Shown here: positions 29,006 through 37,720 of the stretch, piece by piece
How the letters are laid out: each line of letters begins with the position of its first letter
How positions within the stretch are numbered: the stretch's first letter is position 1
Origin: Massilia oculi
GTDB taxonomy: Bacteria; Pseudomonadota; Gammaproteobacteria; Burkholderiales; Burkholderiaceae_D
Direction: 5' to 3'
Assembly (NCBI RefSeq): GCF_003143515.1
Contig: NZ_CP029343.1
Span: 4,526,001-4,590,000, forward strand
Length of the DNA stretch: 64,000 bases
The notes under the pieces: model-generated
Told to the model about the DNA's origin: nothing
The model's input: only the letters and a program-made list of their open reading frames with translations
The model's database searches: none
Made by a program: the position numbers and the translations under genes

Positions 29006-30874
29006 TTACAGCACGTCGCTGGCGTGATCGGCCAGGCGCGAGCGTTCGCCGCGCGCCAGGGTCACGTGGCCGCCGTGGCTCCAGCCCTTGAAGCGGTCGA
29101 CCACATAGGTCAGGCCGCTCGAACCCTCGGTGAGGTAAGGCGTGTCGATCTGCGCGATATTGCCCAGGCACAGGATCTTGGTGCCGGGACCGGCACGCGT
29201 GACCAGGGTCTTCATCTGCTTCGGCGTCAGGTTCTGCGCCTCGTCGATGATCAGGAACTTGTTGACGAAGGTGCGGCCACGCATGAAGTTGAGCGACTTG
29301 ATCTTGATGCGCGAGCGGATCAGGTCTTGCGTGGCGGCGCGGCCCCAGTCGCCGGCATCGCCGTCCGACTTCATGAGCACCTCCAGGTTGTCGTCGAAGG
29401 CGCCCATCCATGGCGACATCTTCTCTTCTTCGGTACCCGGCAGGAAGCCGATGTCCTCGCCCACCGGCACCGTCACGCGGGTGACGATGATCTCGTTGTA
29501 GAGCTTGGTCTCCAGCACCTGCGCCAGGCCGGCCGCCAGGGCCAGCAGCGTTTTACCCGTGCCGGCCTGGCCCAGCAGGGTGACGAAGTCGACCTCGGGA
29601 TTCATCAGGAGGTTGAGGGCGAAGTTCTGCTCGCGGTTGCGCGCCGTGATGCCCCAGACGTTGTTCTTGTTGTGGCTGTAGTCGCGCAGGGTCTGCAGCA
29701 CGGCGGTCTTGCCGTTGATCGACTTGATCTGGGCGTACAGCGGCGCCTGGCCATCCTTCGGCTCGAGGAACACGAACTGGTTGACCAGCAAGGTCGGGAT
29801 CAAGGGGCCGGTGACGCGGTAATAGGTCGCCGAGCTGCCGTTCTTGTTTTCCTGCCAGGATTCGACGTCCTTGCCGTGCTTGTCCCAGAAATCGTCCGGC
29901 AACTGGACGATGCCCGAGTACAGCAGGTCGGTGTCTTCCAGCACGTGGTCGTTGAAGTAATCCTCGGCCGGCAGGCCGATGGCGCGCGCCTTGATGCGCA
30001 TATTGATGTCTTTCGACACCAGCACGATGGCGCGGCCCGCCATCTGCTGCTCGAGCGCGCGCACGACACCCAGGATCTGGTTGTCGGCCTTGCCGGACGG
30101 CAGGCCCTCGGGCAGGGCGGCGCTGTGCAGGCGGGTCTGGAACAAGAGGCGGCCCTTGGCGTCCTTGTTGCCCAGCTTGGACAGCGGAATGCCGGACTCG
30201 ATGGCGTCGTCGTCGACGTTGGCGATCAGGGCGTCGAGCGTGCGCGAGACCTGGCGCGCATTGCGCGCGACCTCGGACATGCCCTTCTTGTGGTTGTCCA
30301 GCTCCTCGAGCGTCATCATCGGCAGGTAGACGTCGTGCTCCTCGAAGCGGAACAGCGAGCTCGGATCGTGCATCAGCACATTGGTGTCGAGCACGAATAC
30401 CTTGGTGGCGCCGGAGCGGTCGGCCTTGCGGCTGGTGGAGGACTTGATGGTGACTTCGACCGGCTTGTGCTTGGCCGGATGCGGTTGATCGGCGTCGGTC
30501 TCGCGCAGCTTGGCCGACACGGGGGCGGCGGACGGCTTGGCGTTCTTGCCTGGCTTGCGGGCGGCAGGGACGCCGGCCTCGTTGGCGGCAACGGCGGCTG
30601 GCGCCACCGCGGCAACTTGTGCGGAAGCGGGTGCAGAAGCGGGTGCAGAAGCGGGTGCAGAAGCGGGCGCCTGGGCGGCGGCCAGGGTATCGGAAGCCTT
30701 GCGGCGTGCGCGCGATTTCGGCGTCGGCACGGCCTGGCCGCTGATCAGGTCCTCGACGTCGTCGTTGGCCTGGGCCGAGACGGGACGTACCGGCGACTTT
30801 CCAGGTTCGGCCTTGGGGTAATCTTTTGCCAGCAGCATGGTCGCTGGCTGGGTAGGCATCTTTGGCAGTGGCAT
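29006..30874 (-). CDS. PIN-PhoH fusion (PhoH2-like RNase/ATPase)
   Basis: A 622-residue two-domain protein. After a disordered Ala/Pro N-terminus of about 155 residues comes a PIN nuclease domain (KVFVLDTNVLMHDPSSLFRF; acidic residues in MTLEELDNHK) and then a PhoH ATPase with Walker A LLGQAGTGKTLLA, GEDIGFLPGT and Walker B FLIIDEAQNLTPKQMKTL. PhoH2-type proteins unwind and cleave RNA. The likely start is ATG 30874, though internal ATGs (30856, 30838) are possible because the leader is poorly conserved. It is next to a peroxiredoxin gene, a common betaproteobacterial pairing. Confidence 0.92.
   Translation of the reverse strand: MPLPKMPTQPATMLLAKDYPKAEPGKSPVRPVSAQANDDVEDLISGQAVPTPKSRARRKASDTLAAAQAPASAPASAPASAPASAQVAAVAPAAVAANEAGVPAARKPGKNAKPSAAPVSAKLRETDADQPHPAKHKPVEVTIKSSTSRKADRSGATKVFVLDTNVLMHDPSSLFRFEEHDVYLPMMTLEELDNHKKGMSEVARNARQVSRTLDALIANVDDDAIESGIPLSKLGNKDAKGRLLFQTRLHSAALPEGLPSGKADNQILGVVRALEQQMAGRAIVLVSKDINMRIKARAIGLPAEDYFNDHVLEDTDLLYSGIVQLPDDFWDKHGKDVESWQENKNGSSATYYRVTGPLIPTLLVNQFVFLEPKDGQAPLYAQIKSINGKTAVLQTLRDYSHNKNNVWGITARNREQNFALNLLMNPEVDFVTLLGQAGTGKTLLALAAGLAQVLETKLYNEIIVTRVTVPVGEDIGFLPGTEEEKMSPWMGAFDDNLEVLMKSDGDAGDWGRAATQDLIRSRIKIKSLNFMRGRTFVNKFLIIDEAQNLTPKQMKTLVTRAGPGTKILCLGNIAQIDTPYLTEGSSGLTYVVDRFKGWSHGGHVTLARGERSRLADHASDVL
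30627..30670. repeat. 12-bp tandem repeat inside the PhoH leader
   Basis: The unit GCGGGTGCAGAA occurs three full times (30627-30662) plus a partial fourth. It encodes a Ser-Ala-Pro-Ala repeat in the disordered N-terminus. Because the unit is a multiple of three, copy changes alter length without frameshift. Confidence 0.8.
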
Positions 30875-31137
30875 CAGGTTCTCAATCTAAAAAAAGTCTG
30901 GATGGCCGTGCGCGCGCTGGCCACGTGGCGCGCTGCCGCACGGAGTCGATGCTACTAACGGGAATGGCGGGCAAACCGCCGCGTGGACTGCAAGGAAAAA
31001 TGTCTGCAGTAAAGCCGAGCCCGGAAATGCTCCGGCCCGGCGGGAAACCAGATTGGAAGAATGTGGATGAATTACGGGTTGACTCAAAATAAGGGATAGC
31101 GATCCAGCAGGTTGAACAAACTGGAGCCATCCGTAAT

Positions 31138-31683
31138 TCAGGGCTGGCTCTTCAAAAATTCCAGCACTTCGGTGACGTGATCATTGACTTTCACGCCACG
31201 CCATTCTTTCACCAATCGGCCTTGAGCGTCAATGACAAACGTACTGCGCTCGACTCCACGCACCTGTTTGCCATACATATTTTTCATCTTCATGACATTG
31301 AATTGCGTGCAAACGGCTTCGTCCGGATCGGAGATCAGTTCGAAGGGCAGGCCCAGCTTGGCCTTGAAGTTCTCGTGCGAGCGCAGCGAATCGCGGCTCA
31401 GGCCATAGATCTCGGCGCCCAGCGCCTGGAACTCGGGCCAGGCTTCGCGAAAGGCGATGCTCTCGGTGGTGCAGCCGGGCGTATTGTCCTTGGGGTAGAA
31501 ATACAGCACGGTGTACCTGGCGGGACGGCCAAGCAGCTCGAAGATCTGGCCACCGGTCATCGGGGCGGAAAATGGGGCGATGGTTGCTGGGCTCTCGGCC
31601 ACGGGCTTCTCCTGGGCAGTGACAGCGCGTCGCGCTGCGATATTAACCTCCCGGCGCATGGTGGCGGGGAGCGGCATTGGCAT
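31138..31683 (-). CDS. bcp: thioredoxin-dependent peroxiredoxin (Bcp/PrxQ type)
   Basis: A thiol peroxidase reducing H2O2 and alkyl hydroperoxides. The peroxidatic Cys is in YFYPKDNTPGCTTES, and KLGLPFELISDPDEAVC, KNMYGKQVRGVERSTFVID are typical of the family. The 181-residue frame carries about 25 extra N-terminal residues. Starts at 31683, 31677 and 31659 are all possible; a GGGAGG at 31647-31652 has no ATG at a good distance, so the true start is uncertain. Upstream partner of the PIN-PhoH gene on the same strand. Confidence 0.9.
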   Translation of the reverse strand: MPMPLPATMRREVNIAARRAVTAQEKPVAESPATIAPFSAPMTGGQIFELLGRPARYTVLYFYPKDNTPGCTTESIAFREAWPEFQALGAEIYGLSRDSLRSHENFKAKLGLPFELISDPDEAVCTQFNVMKMKNMYGKQVRGVERSTFVIDAQGRLVKEWRGVKVNDHVTEVLEFLKSQP

Positions 31684-31787
31684 GATAATCCGGCCATGCC
31701 ACCCGCCGCTAGTGCCCGGCTGGCCAGAAGCACAATATTTACCCCGTTTTGGAAATGTTTCTGGCGATTTAAGTTTTGGCTAATGAA

Positions 31788-32162
31788 TCAGGCGTCGATG
31801 ATCAGGGCCAGCGTCACCTTGCGGCCTTCGCCCATCAGCACGTTATAGGTGCGGCAGGCGGCCTGGCTGTCCATGCTTTCGACGCCGACGTGCATGGCCG
31901 ACAGGCTGGCCACCAGGCGCGGGTGCACGAAGCGCTGGCGCTCGCCGGTGCCGAGGATGACGACGTCCGGTGCATCCTTCGCGATCTCCTCGAAGTGGGC
32001 GGCGGTCAGGTCGTCGAAGCGGGTCACGTTCCACGGCCGCGGCGGGATCTCGGGGAGCACCGTCAGGCTGTAGTTGAAGCGCTCGGCGTTGATTTCGACG
32101 CCCGAGGCGTCATAGCCGGTCACGGTCTGGTATTGTTGAGTGTTGTCGGAATGAAGCTTCAT
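31788..32162 (-). CDS. Mth938-like (DUF498) domain protein
   Basis: A 124-residue protein of the Mth938/NDUFAF3-like family: GYDASGVEINAERFNYSLTV, LGTGERQRFVHPRL and GVESMDSQAACRTYNVL are the conserved segments. The family is linked in some lineages to complex I assembly, but the bacterial role is unknown. I chose ATG 32162, which gives the usual MKLH start; the long upstream frame is antisense to alaA. It is divergent from alaA. Confidence 0.85.
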   Translation of the reverse strand: MKLHSDNTQQYQTVTGYDASGVEINAERFNYSLTVLPEIPPRPWNVTRFDDLTAAHFEEIAKDAPDVVILGTGERQRFVHPRLVASLSAMHVGVESMDSQAACRTYNVLMGEGRKVTLALIIDA

Positions 32163-32294
32163 GGCGTTGGCTGAAATCCGGTGTGCTGGCAAAGGCCCAT
32201 TGTAACCGGATCGGCAAGGTTGCCTAAATGGGGCGTATTCGGCAGAATGGTATTTTTCGCACTGCAACAGAGCACGCTCACACCTGAGGAAATT

Positions 32295-33518
32295 TTGAGA
32301 CCGATCGCCAAATCGAACAAGCTCGACGATGTCTGCTACGAAATCCGCGGTCCGGCCCTGGACGTGGCGCGCCAGATGGAAGAAGACGGCCAGAAGATCA
32401 TCAAGCTCAATATCGGCAACCTCGCCGTGTTCGGCTTCGACGCGCCGGACGAGATCGTCAGCGACATGATCCGCAATATGCACGGCGCGGCCGGCTATAC
32501 CGATTCCAAGGGCATGTTCGCGCCGCGCAAGGCCGTCATGCACTACACGCAAGAAAAGAATATCGCCGGCGTGGGCATGGACGACATCTACCTGGGCAAC
32601 GGCGCCTCGGAGCTGATCGTGATGTCGATGCAGGGCCTCCTGAACAACGGCGACGAAGTGCTGGTGCCGGCGCCCGATTACCCGTTGTGGACCGCGGCCG
32701 TGAGCCTGGCCGGCGGCGCGCCGATCCACTACGTGTGCGACGAGCAGTCCGGCTGGCTGCCCGACATCGAGGACATGCGGCGCAAGATTACGCCGAACAC
32801 GCGCGCGATCGTCGTCATCAACCCGAACAACCCGACCGGCGCCCTGTATCCACGCGAAGTGCTGCTCGACATCATCGAGCTGGCGCGCCAGCACCAGTTG
32901 ATCGTCTACGCCGACGAGATCTACGACAAGACCCTGTACGACGGCGCCGAACACGTGTCGATCGCTTCGCTGGCCGACGACGTGCTGTTCGTGACCCTCA
33001 ATGGCCTGTCGAAGAACTACCGTTCCTGCGGCTATCGCGCCGGCTGGATGGTGGTTTCGGGCGAGAAGCGCCACGCCAAGGGCTATATCGAGGGCCTGAA
33101 CATGCTGGCCTCGATGCGCCTGTGCGCCAATGCGCCGGGCCAGTTCGCCATCCAGACCGCCCTCGGCGGCCACCAGAGCATCAACGACCTGGTGGGGCCG
33201 GGCGGACGCCTCTTGAGGCAGCGCGACCTCGCGCATAAATTGCTTACCGATATACCGGGCGTGTCCTGCGTCAAGCCAAAAGCCGCGCTCTACATGTTCC
33301 CGCGCCTCGATCCGAAGATGTATCCGATCACGGACGACCAGCAGTTCATCTGCGAACTGCTGTCCGAGGAAAAAGTGCTGCTGGTGCAAGGCACCGGCTT
33401 CAACTGGATCGCCCCGGACCATTTCCGGCTGGTGTTCCTGCCCAATTCCGACGACCTGACCGACGCTTGCGGACGCATCGCGCGCTTCCTCGACGGTTAC
33501 CGACGACGCCATGCCTGA
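32295..33518 (+). CDS. alaA: alanine-synthesising PLP aminotransferase
   Basis: An AlaA-type class I aminotransferase forming alanine from pyruvate and glutamate. Sequence closely follows E. coli AlaA: KLDDVCYEIRGPALDVARQM, LVPAPDYPLWTAAVSLAGG, INPNNPTGALY, and the PLP lysine in NGLSKNYRSCGYR. With the TTG start at 32295 (GAGGA 5-6 bases upstream) this is Lys240, identical to E. coli numbering, and the length is 407. An ATG at 32247 would add 16 residues and has no clear ribosome site. It lies upstream of hom. Confidence 0.92.
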   Translation: MRPIAKSNKLDDVCYEIRGPALDVARQMEEDGQKIIKLNIGNLAVFGFDAPDEIVSDMIRNMHGAAGYTDSKGMFAPRKAVMHYTQEKNIAGVGMDDIYLGNGASELIVMSMQGLLNNGDEVLVPAPDYPLWTAAVSLAGGAPIHYVCDEQSGWLPDIEDMRRKITPNTRAIVVINPNNPTGALYPREVLLDIIELARQHQLIVYADEIYDKTLYDGAEHVSIASLADDVLFVTLNGLSKNYRSCGYRAGWMVVSGEKRHAKGYIEGLNMLASMRLCANAPGQFAIQTALGGHQSINDLVGPGGRLLRQRDLAHKLLTDIPGVSCVKPKAALYMFPRLDPKMYPITDDQQFICELLSEEKVLLVQGTGFNWIAPDHFRLVFLPNSDDLTDACGRIARFLDGYRRRHA

Positions 33519-33557
33519 ACGGGACCGGCGTCCTGACCATCAAGAGAAACAGATTTT

Positions 33558-34877
33558 ATGAAACCGATTCAAGTTGGCCTCCTGGGCATCGGCACCGTGG
33601 GTGCCGGTACCTTCAATGTCCTTCAACGCAACCAGGAAGACATCCGCCGCCGCGCCGGACGCGGCATCGAGATTGCGATGATTGCGGCGCGCAATATTGA
33701 ACGCGCGCGCGAAGTGACCGGCGGTACGGTCGAGATCGTGGCCGACCCGTTTGCGGTGGTCAATAATCCCGATATCGACATCGTCGTCGAGCTGATCGGC
33801 GGCTACGAGCTGCCACGCGAGCTGGTGCTGAAGGCGATCGCCAACGGCAAGCACGTGGTGACGGCCAACAAGGCGCTGCTGGCGCTGCACGGCAACGAGA
33901 TTTTCGCCGCCGCCCAGGAAAAGGGCGTGATGGTGGCCTTCGAGGCGGCCGTGGCCGGCGGCGTGCCGATCATCAAGGCCTTGCGCGAAGGCCTGACCGC
34001 CAACCGCATCGAATCGGTGGCCGGCATCATCAACGGCACCACCAACTTCATCCTGACCGAGATGCGCGAGAAGGGCCTGGATTTTGCGACCGTGCTCAAG
34101 CAGGCGCAAGAGCTGGGCTACGCCGAGGCCGACCCGACCTTCGACATCGAGGGCGTGGACGCGGCGCACAAGCTGACCATCATGTCGGCGATCGCCTTCG
34201 GCATTCCGGTGCAGTTCGACAAGGCCTATGTGGAAGGCATCAGCCAGCTGCAGGCGGCCGACATCCGCTACGCCGAACAGCTCGGCTATCGCATCAAGCT
34301 GCTGGGCATCACGCGCCGCACCCACACCGAGTCGGGCGAGGGCGTCGAGCTGCGCGTGCACCCGACCCTGATCCCGGCCGCGCGCCTGATCGCCAATGTC
34401 GAAGGCGCGATGAACGCGGTGCTGGTGCAGGCCGACGCGGTCGGCGCCACGCTGTATTACGGCAAGGGCGCGGGTTCCGAGCCGACGGCGTCGGCCGTGA
34501 TCGCCGATCTGGTCGACGTGACCCGCCTGCTCACCGCCGACCCGTACAGCCGCGTGCCGCACCTGGCGTTCCAGCCGAACCAGATGACCGACGTCGCGAT
34601 CATGCCGATGTCCGAGATCACCAGCAGCTACTACTTGCGCGTGCACGTGCAGGACCAGCTGGGCGTGATGGCCGACCTGACCCGCATCCTGGCCGACGCC
34701 GGCATCTCGATCGACGCCGTGCTGCAGAAGGAGCCAGGCGACCAGACCGACATCGACATCATCATGCTGACGCACCAGACGCGCGAAAAGAACATCGACG
34801 CGGCGATCGCCAAGATCGAAAGCCTGCCGGCAGTGATCGGCAAGGTGACGCGGATTCGCCTGGAAGCGCTGGGCTGA
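33558..34877 (+). CDS. hom: homoserine dehydrogenase
   Basis: Reduces aspartate semialdehyde to homoserine for threonine and methionine. The 439-residue protein has the N-terminal Rossmann motif LLGIGTVGAGTF, the substrate domain with GGVPIIKALREGLTANRI, NGTTNFILTEM and AQELGYAEADPTFDIEG, and a C-terminal ACT domain (YLRVHVQDQLGVMADLTRIL) for threonine feedback. It follows alaA by 39 bases. The threonine synthase gene that usually follows is not here; a hairpin terminator does. Confidence 0.96.
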   Translation: MKPIQVGLLGIGTVGAGTFNVLQRNQEDIRRRAGRGIEIAMIAARNIERAREVTGGTVEIVADPFAVVNNPDIDIVVELIGGYELPRELVLKAIANGKHVVTANKALLALHGNEIFAAAQEKGVMVAFEAAVAGGVPIIKALREGLTANRIESVAGIINGTTNFILTEMREKGLDFATVLKQAQELGYAEADPTFDIEGVDAAHKLTIMSAIAFGIPVQFDKAYVEGISQLQAADIRYAEQLGYRIKLLGITRRTHTESGEGVELRVHPTLIPAARLIANVEGAMNAVLVQADAVGATLYYGKGAGSEPTASAVIADLVDVTRLLTADPYSRVPHLAFQPNQMTDVAIMPMSEITSSYYLRVHVQDQLGVMADLTRILADAGISIDAVLQKEPGDQTDIDIIMLTHQTREKNIDAAIAKIESLPAVIGKVTRIRLEALG

Positions 34878-34894
34878 CCCGGCCACGCCACTGG

Positions 34895-34932
34895 AACCGC
34901 CGTTGTCCGTGTTGGGCAACGGCGGTTTTCTT
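34895..34932 (+). terminator. intrinsic terminator after hom
   Basis: An 11-bp stem AACCGCCGTTG/CAACGGCGGTT followed by TTCTTC, 18 bases after the hom stop. It closes the alaA-hom unit. Confidence 0.85.
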
Positions 34933-35111
34933 CATGGCGGCGGCATGCCTTCGTGTGCCAGCAATGTCGTCGGATACGGCTCGAAAAGGCGTGGCAATTC
35001 CTCGTCGTCATCGAGGAGGGCGGTGGTAAGGAGCAGCAGGTCCTGCTCGATGTGCTCGAACAGCGCATTGGCGACGCTGGCGTAGCTGATGTGGAAGTTG
35101 GCGGAAGTCAT
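34932..35111 (-). CDS. possible small protein, 59 residues
   Basis: A short - strand frame starting at ATG 35111 (AGGTAG about 10 bases upstream) encodes a 59-residue acidic protein: TSANFHISYASVANALFEHI, then EQDLLLLTTALLDDDEEL and a Pro-ending tail. It looks soluble and helical. I recognise no family. Its end abuts the hom terminator. It could be a true small gene or a chance frame in high-GC DNA. Confidence 0.35.
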   Translation of the reverse strand: MTSANFHISYASVANALFEHIEQDLLLLTTALLDDDEELPRLFEPYPTTLLAHEGMPPP

Positions 35112-35189
35112 TCGCGGATTCTACCTGCGCTGCATTGCACCAATGTGCCAGATCAAGCCCGACTTGACCGGTTTCAAGCGCCAACGGGT

Positions 35190-35279
35190 GATACCGCAAG
35201 TTTCTGCGCGCGCCCTTGCCACAGCGCCGAGTTTGTGCTCGCGCAAGGGCTCGTACTGCATGGCAACACTTGCGGTATC
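35190..35279. other. nested inverted repeats in intergenic DNA, possible structured RNA
   Basis: A 12-bp perfect inverted repeat GATACCGCAAGT (35190-35201) / ACTTGCGGTATC (35268-35279) encloses a second 8-bp one, GCCCTTGC (35212-35219) / GCAAGGGC (35243-35250). Both stems can form together. The region lies between the small - strand frame and the MFS-acyltransferase gene and has no T tract. Confidence 0.4.
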
Positions 35280-35376
35280 GGATGCGAATACGCAACCATG
35301 AATGTGAGAAACAGCGTTTGTTCCGCTGTGCTTGCCGTTGTACATTACGCCTTCCTTCACAGCCGAGCTTTCCAGC

Positions 35377-37266
35377 ATGAGCCAACCGAATCAGTTTTCC
35401 CTGCTGACCCAGCGCCGTTTCGGTCCGTTCTTCTGGACCCAGTTCCTGGGCGCCTTCAACGACAATCTGTTCAAGACCGCGCTGCTGGTCGTCATGACCT
35501 ATGATGCGATCAACTGGACCACGCTCGATCCCTCCCTGCTCAACAACCTGATCCCGGGCCTGTTCATCCTGCCTTACGTCCTGTTCTCGGCCACCGCGGG
35601 CCAGATCGCCGACAAGTTCGACAAGGCCAGGCTGGCGCGCATCGTCAAGATCGCCGAGATCGCGATCATGCTGGTGGCCGGCATCGGCTGGATGACGCAT
35701 ACGCTGTGGCTGCTGGTCGCGGCGGTGATCGGCATGGGCACGCATTCGACGCTGTTCGGGCCGGTCAAGTACGCCTATCTGCCGCAGAACCTGAAGCCCG
35801 ACGAGCTGGTCGGCGGCAACGGCGTGGTCGAGATGGGAACCTTCGTCGGCATCCTGCTCGGTGAAGTGGCCGGCGCGATCCTGGTCGGCTACAAGCCGAA
35901 CGGCATCATGCTGGTGGCCGGCGCGACCTTGCTCTTCGCCGTGCTGGGCCTGGCCGCCGCCTGGCGCATCCCGCCCTCGCCGGCGCCGGCGCCCGAGCTG
36001 CGCATCAGCCGCAATTTTCTGGCTGAATCGTGGCGCAACCTGGCGTACTCGCGCCAGAACCGCACCGTGTTCCTGTCGATGCTCGGCAATTCCTGGTTCT
36101 GGTTCTATGGCGCCTTGCTGCTGGCCCAGTTCCCGGTGTTCTCGAAAGACTACCTGATGGGCGACCACAGCGTGTTCGTGCTGCTGCTGACCGTGTTCTC
36201 GCTCGGCATCGGCCTCGGTTCGCTGCTGTGCGAGCGCCTGTCTGGCCACAAGGTGGAAATCGGCCTGGTGCCATTCGGCTCGATCGGCCTGTCGGTGTTC
36301 GGTATCGACCTGTATTTCGCCAGCGAGGCCTTTATCGCCAGCACGACGGCGGTGGACTGGCTCGGCCTGCTGAACCAGCCGGGCGCCTGGCGCATCCTGG
36401 GCGACCTGGTGATGATCGGCGTATTCGGCGGCTTCTTCATCGTGCCGCTGTTCGCCCTGATCCAGACCCGCTGCGACCAGAAGCACGTCTCGCGCACCAT
36501 CGCCGGCATGAATATCCTGAACGCGATCTTCATGGTGGCGTCCGCCGGCGTGGCGATCCTGCTGCTGGGGCAGGGCTTCAGCATCCCGGAACTGTTCCTG
36601 ACCACGGCCCTGCTCAATGCGGTGGTGGCGGTCTACATCTTCTCGCTGGTGCCGGAATTCCTGATGCGCTTCCTGGCCTGGCTGCTGATCCACACCGTGT
36701 ACCGGGTGCGCACCATCGACACGGCGCGCATCCCGAGCGAAGGCCCGGCGGTGCTGGTGTGCAACCACGTCAGCTATGTGGATGCGATCGTGATCAATGC
36801 CGCCAGCCCGCGTCCGATCCGTTTCGTGATGGACCACCGCATCTTCAAGACGCCTTTCCTGCGCTGGATCTTCCGCGCCGTCAATGCGATTCCGATCGCG
36901 CCGGCCAAGGAAGACCCGTGGACCATGGAAAAGGCCTTCGTGGACATCGCCCACGCGCTGCATGAAGGCGAGCTGGTGTGCATCTTTCCGGAAGGGCGCC
37001 TGACCTCGACCGGCGAGATGAACGAATTTCGCAACGGCATCGCGAAAGTAGTGGAGCGCAGCAAGGTGCCGGTGATCCCGATGGCGCTGCGCGGCCTGTG
37101 GGGCAGCTGGTTCACGCGCGACCAGAGCAATCTGTTCGAGCGCAGGATTTCGCGCGGCATGCGCTCGCAGCTGGCGCTGGCGGTTGGCCAGCCGGTGGCG
37201 CCGGAACTGGCGACGCCGGAGTACCTGCAGCAGCAGGTGATGGCGTTGCGTGGGGAGTGGAAGTAA
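35377..37266 (+). CDS. MFS transporter-acyltransferase fusion (LplT-PlsC type)
   Basis: A 629-residue inner-membrane protein. Residues 1-430 form a 12-helix major-facilitator domain resembling lysophospholipid flippase LplT (FGPFFWTQFLGAFNDNLFK at the start). The C-terminal 190 residues form a PlsC acyltransferase with VCNHVSYVDA (HX4D) and FPEGRLTSTGEMNEF. Such fusions are thought to flip lysophospholipids inward and reacylate them. The acyl-ACP synthetase domain found in Aas-type three-part fusions is absent. ATG 35377 places the protein directly at the MSQPNQFSLL start. Confidence 0.88.
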   Translation: MSQPNQFSLLTQRRFGPFFWTQFLGAFNDNLFKTALLVVMTYDAINWTTLDPSLLNNLIPGLFILPYVLFSATAGQIADKFDKARLARIVKIAEIAIMLVAGIGWMTHTLWLLVAAVIGMGTHSTLFGPVKYAYLPQNLKPDELVGGNGVVEMGTFVGILLGEVAGAILVGYKPNGIMLVAGATLLFAVLGLAAAWRIPPSPAPAPELRISRNFLAESWRNLAYSRQNRTVFLSMLGNSWFWFYGALLLAQFPVFSKDYLMGDHSVFVLLLTVFSLGIGLGSLLCERLSGHKVEIGLVPFGSIGLSVFGIDLYFASEAFIASTTAVDWLGLLNQPGAWRILGDLVMIGVFGGFFIVPLFALIQTRCDQKHVSRTIAGMNILNAIFMVASAGVAILLLGQGFSIPELFLTTALLNAVVAVYIFSLVPEFLMRFLAWLLIHTVYRVRTIDTARIPSEGPAVLVCNHVSYVDAIVINAASPRPIRFVMDHRIFKTPFLRWIFRAVNAIPIAPAKEDPWTMEKAFVDIAHALHEGELVCIFPEGRLTSTGEMNEFRNGIAKVVERSKVPVIPMALRGLWGSWFTRDQSNLFERRISRGMRSQLALAVGQPVAPELATPEYLQQQVMALRGEWK

Positions 37267-37335
37267 GGCAGTTGGCCGTTGCCCTGCGAAGATCTTGCAC
37301 CGTATGGTAAAAACGCAATATTTTTTCGCAGGCTC

Positions 37336-37344
37336 TGATATAAT
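37336..37344 (+). promoter_or_regulatory. extended -10 promoter of the tRNA gene
   Basis: TGATATAAT (TGn plus a perfect TATAAT at 37339-37344) lies 12 bases before the tRNA-Pro 5' end. No good -35 box is visible at 17 bases, which fits an extended -10 promoter. Confidence 0.6.
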
Positions 37345-37355
37345 TGTTGGCTAGT

Positions 37356-37432
<77 letters not shown>

Positions 37433-37445
37433 AGGAAATAATTGA

Positions 37446-37475
37446 AAAAGGCCAGCTTTCGAGCTGGCTTTTTTC
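37446..37475 (+). terminator. intrinsic terminator of tRNA-Pro
   Basis: GCCAGCT/AGCTGGC stem with a TTCG loop, preceded by AAAAAG and followed by TTTTTTC, 13 bases after the tRNA. Confidence 0.92.
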
Positions 37476-37720
37476 GTTTTGTCAGGCGATATCCGGACAT
37501 TCACCCTGATCGTCCTTCTCTGGCCAGAGCCGGCTCTATCTGACGGGCGAGACAGCATGCAGGTGGGTACTGCACTGGATGATGCTTGAAGCCCAAGGAA
37601 TACAGGGACGCGGCCGGAGCGTGGCATTTACCAAACCGTAACGGCGGTGAGATTGCGAAAAGGATAGTGCTTGCCGACCAAGGATTACCATCGCATAGCA
37701 AACGCCCATTGAAGCGATCG
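37476..37720. other. gene-poor DNA between tRNA terminator and IS remnant
   Basis: About 245 bases with no gene I can support. Two short - strand frames cross it, but they lack ribosome sites and recognisable sequence. It may be decayed accessory DNA beside the tRNA. Confidence 0.4.

Noticed and set aside
34953..35504. 183-codon + strand frame downstream of hom
   Set aside because: No ribosome site, runs over the nested inverted repeats and into the MFS gene start; low-quality composition.
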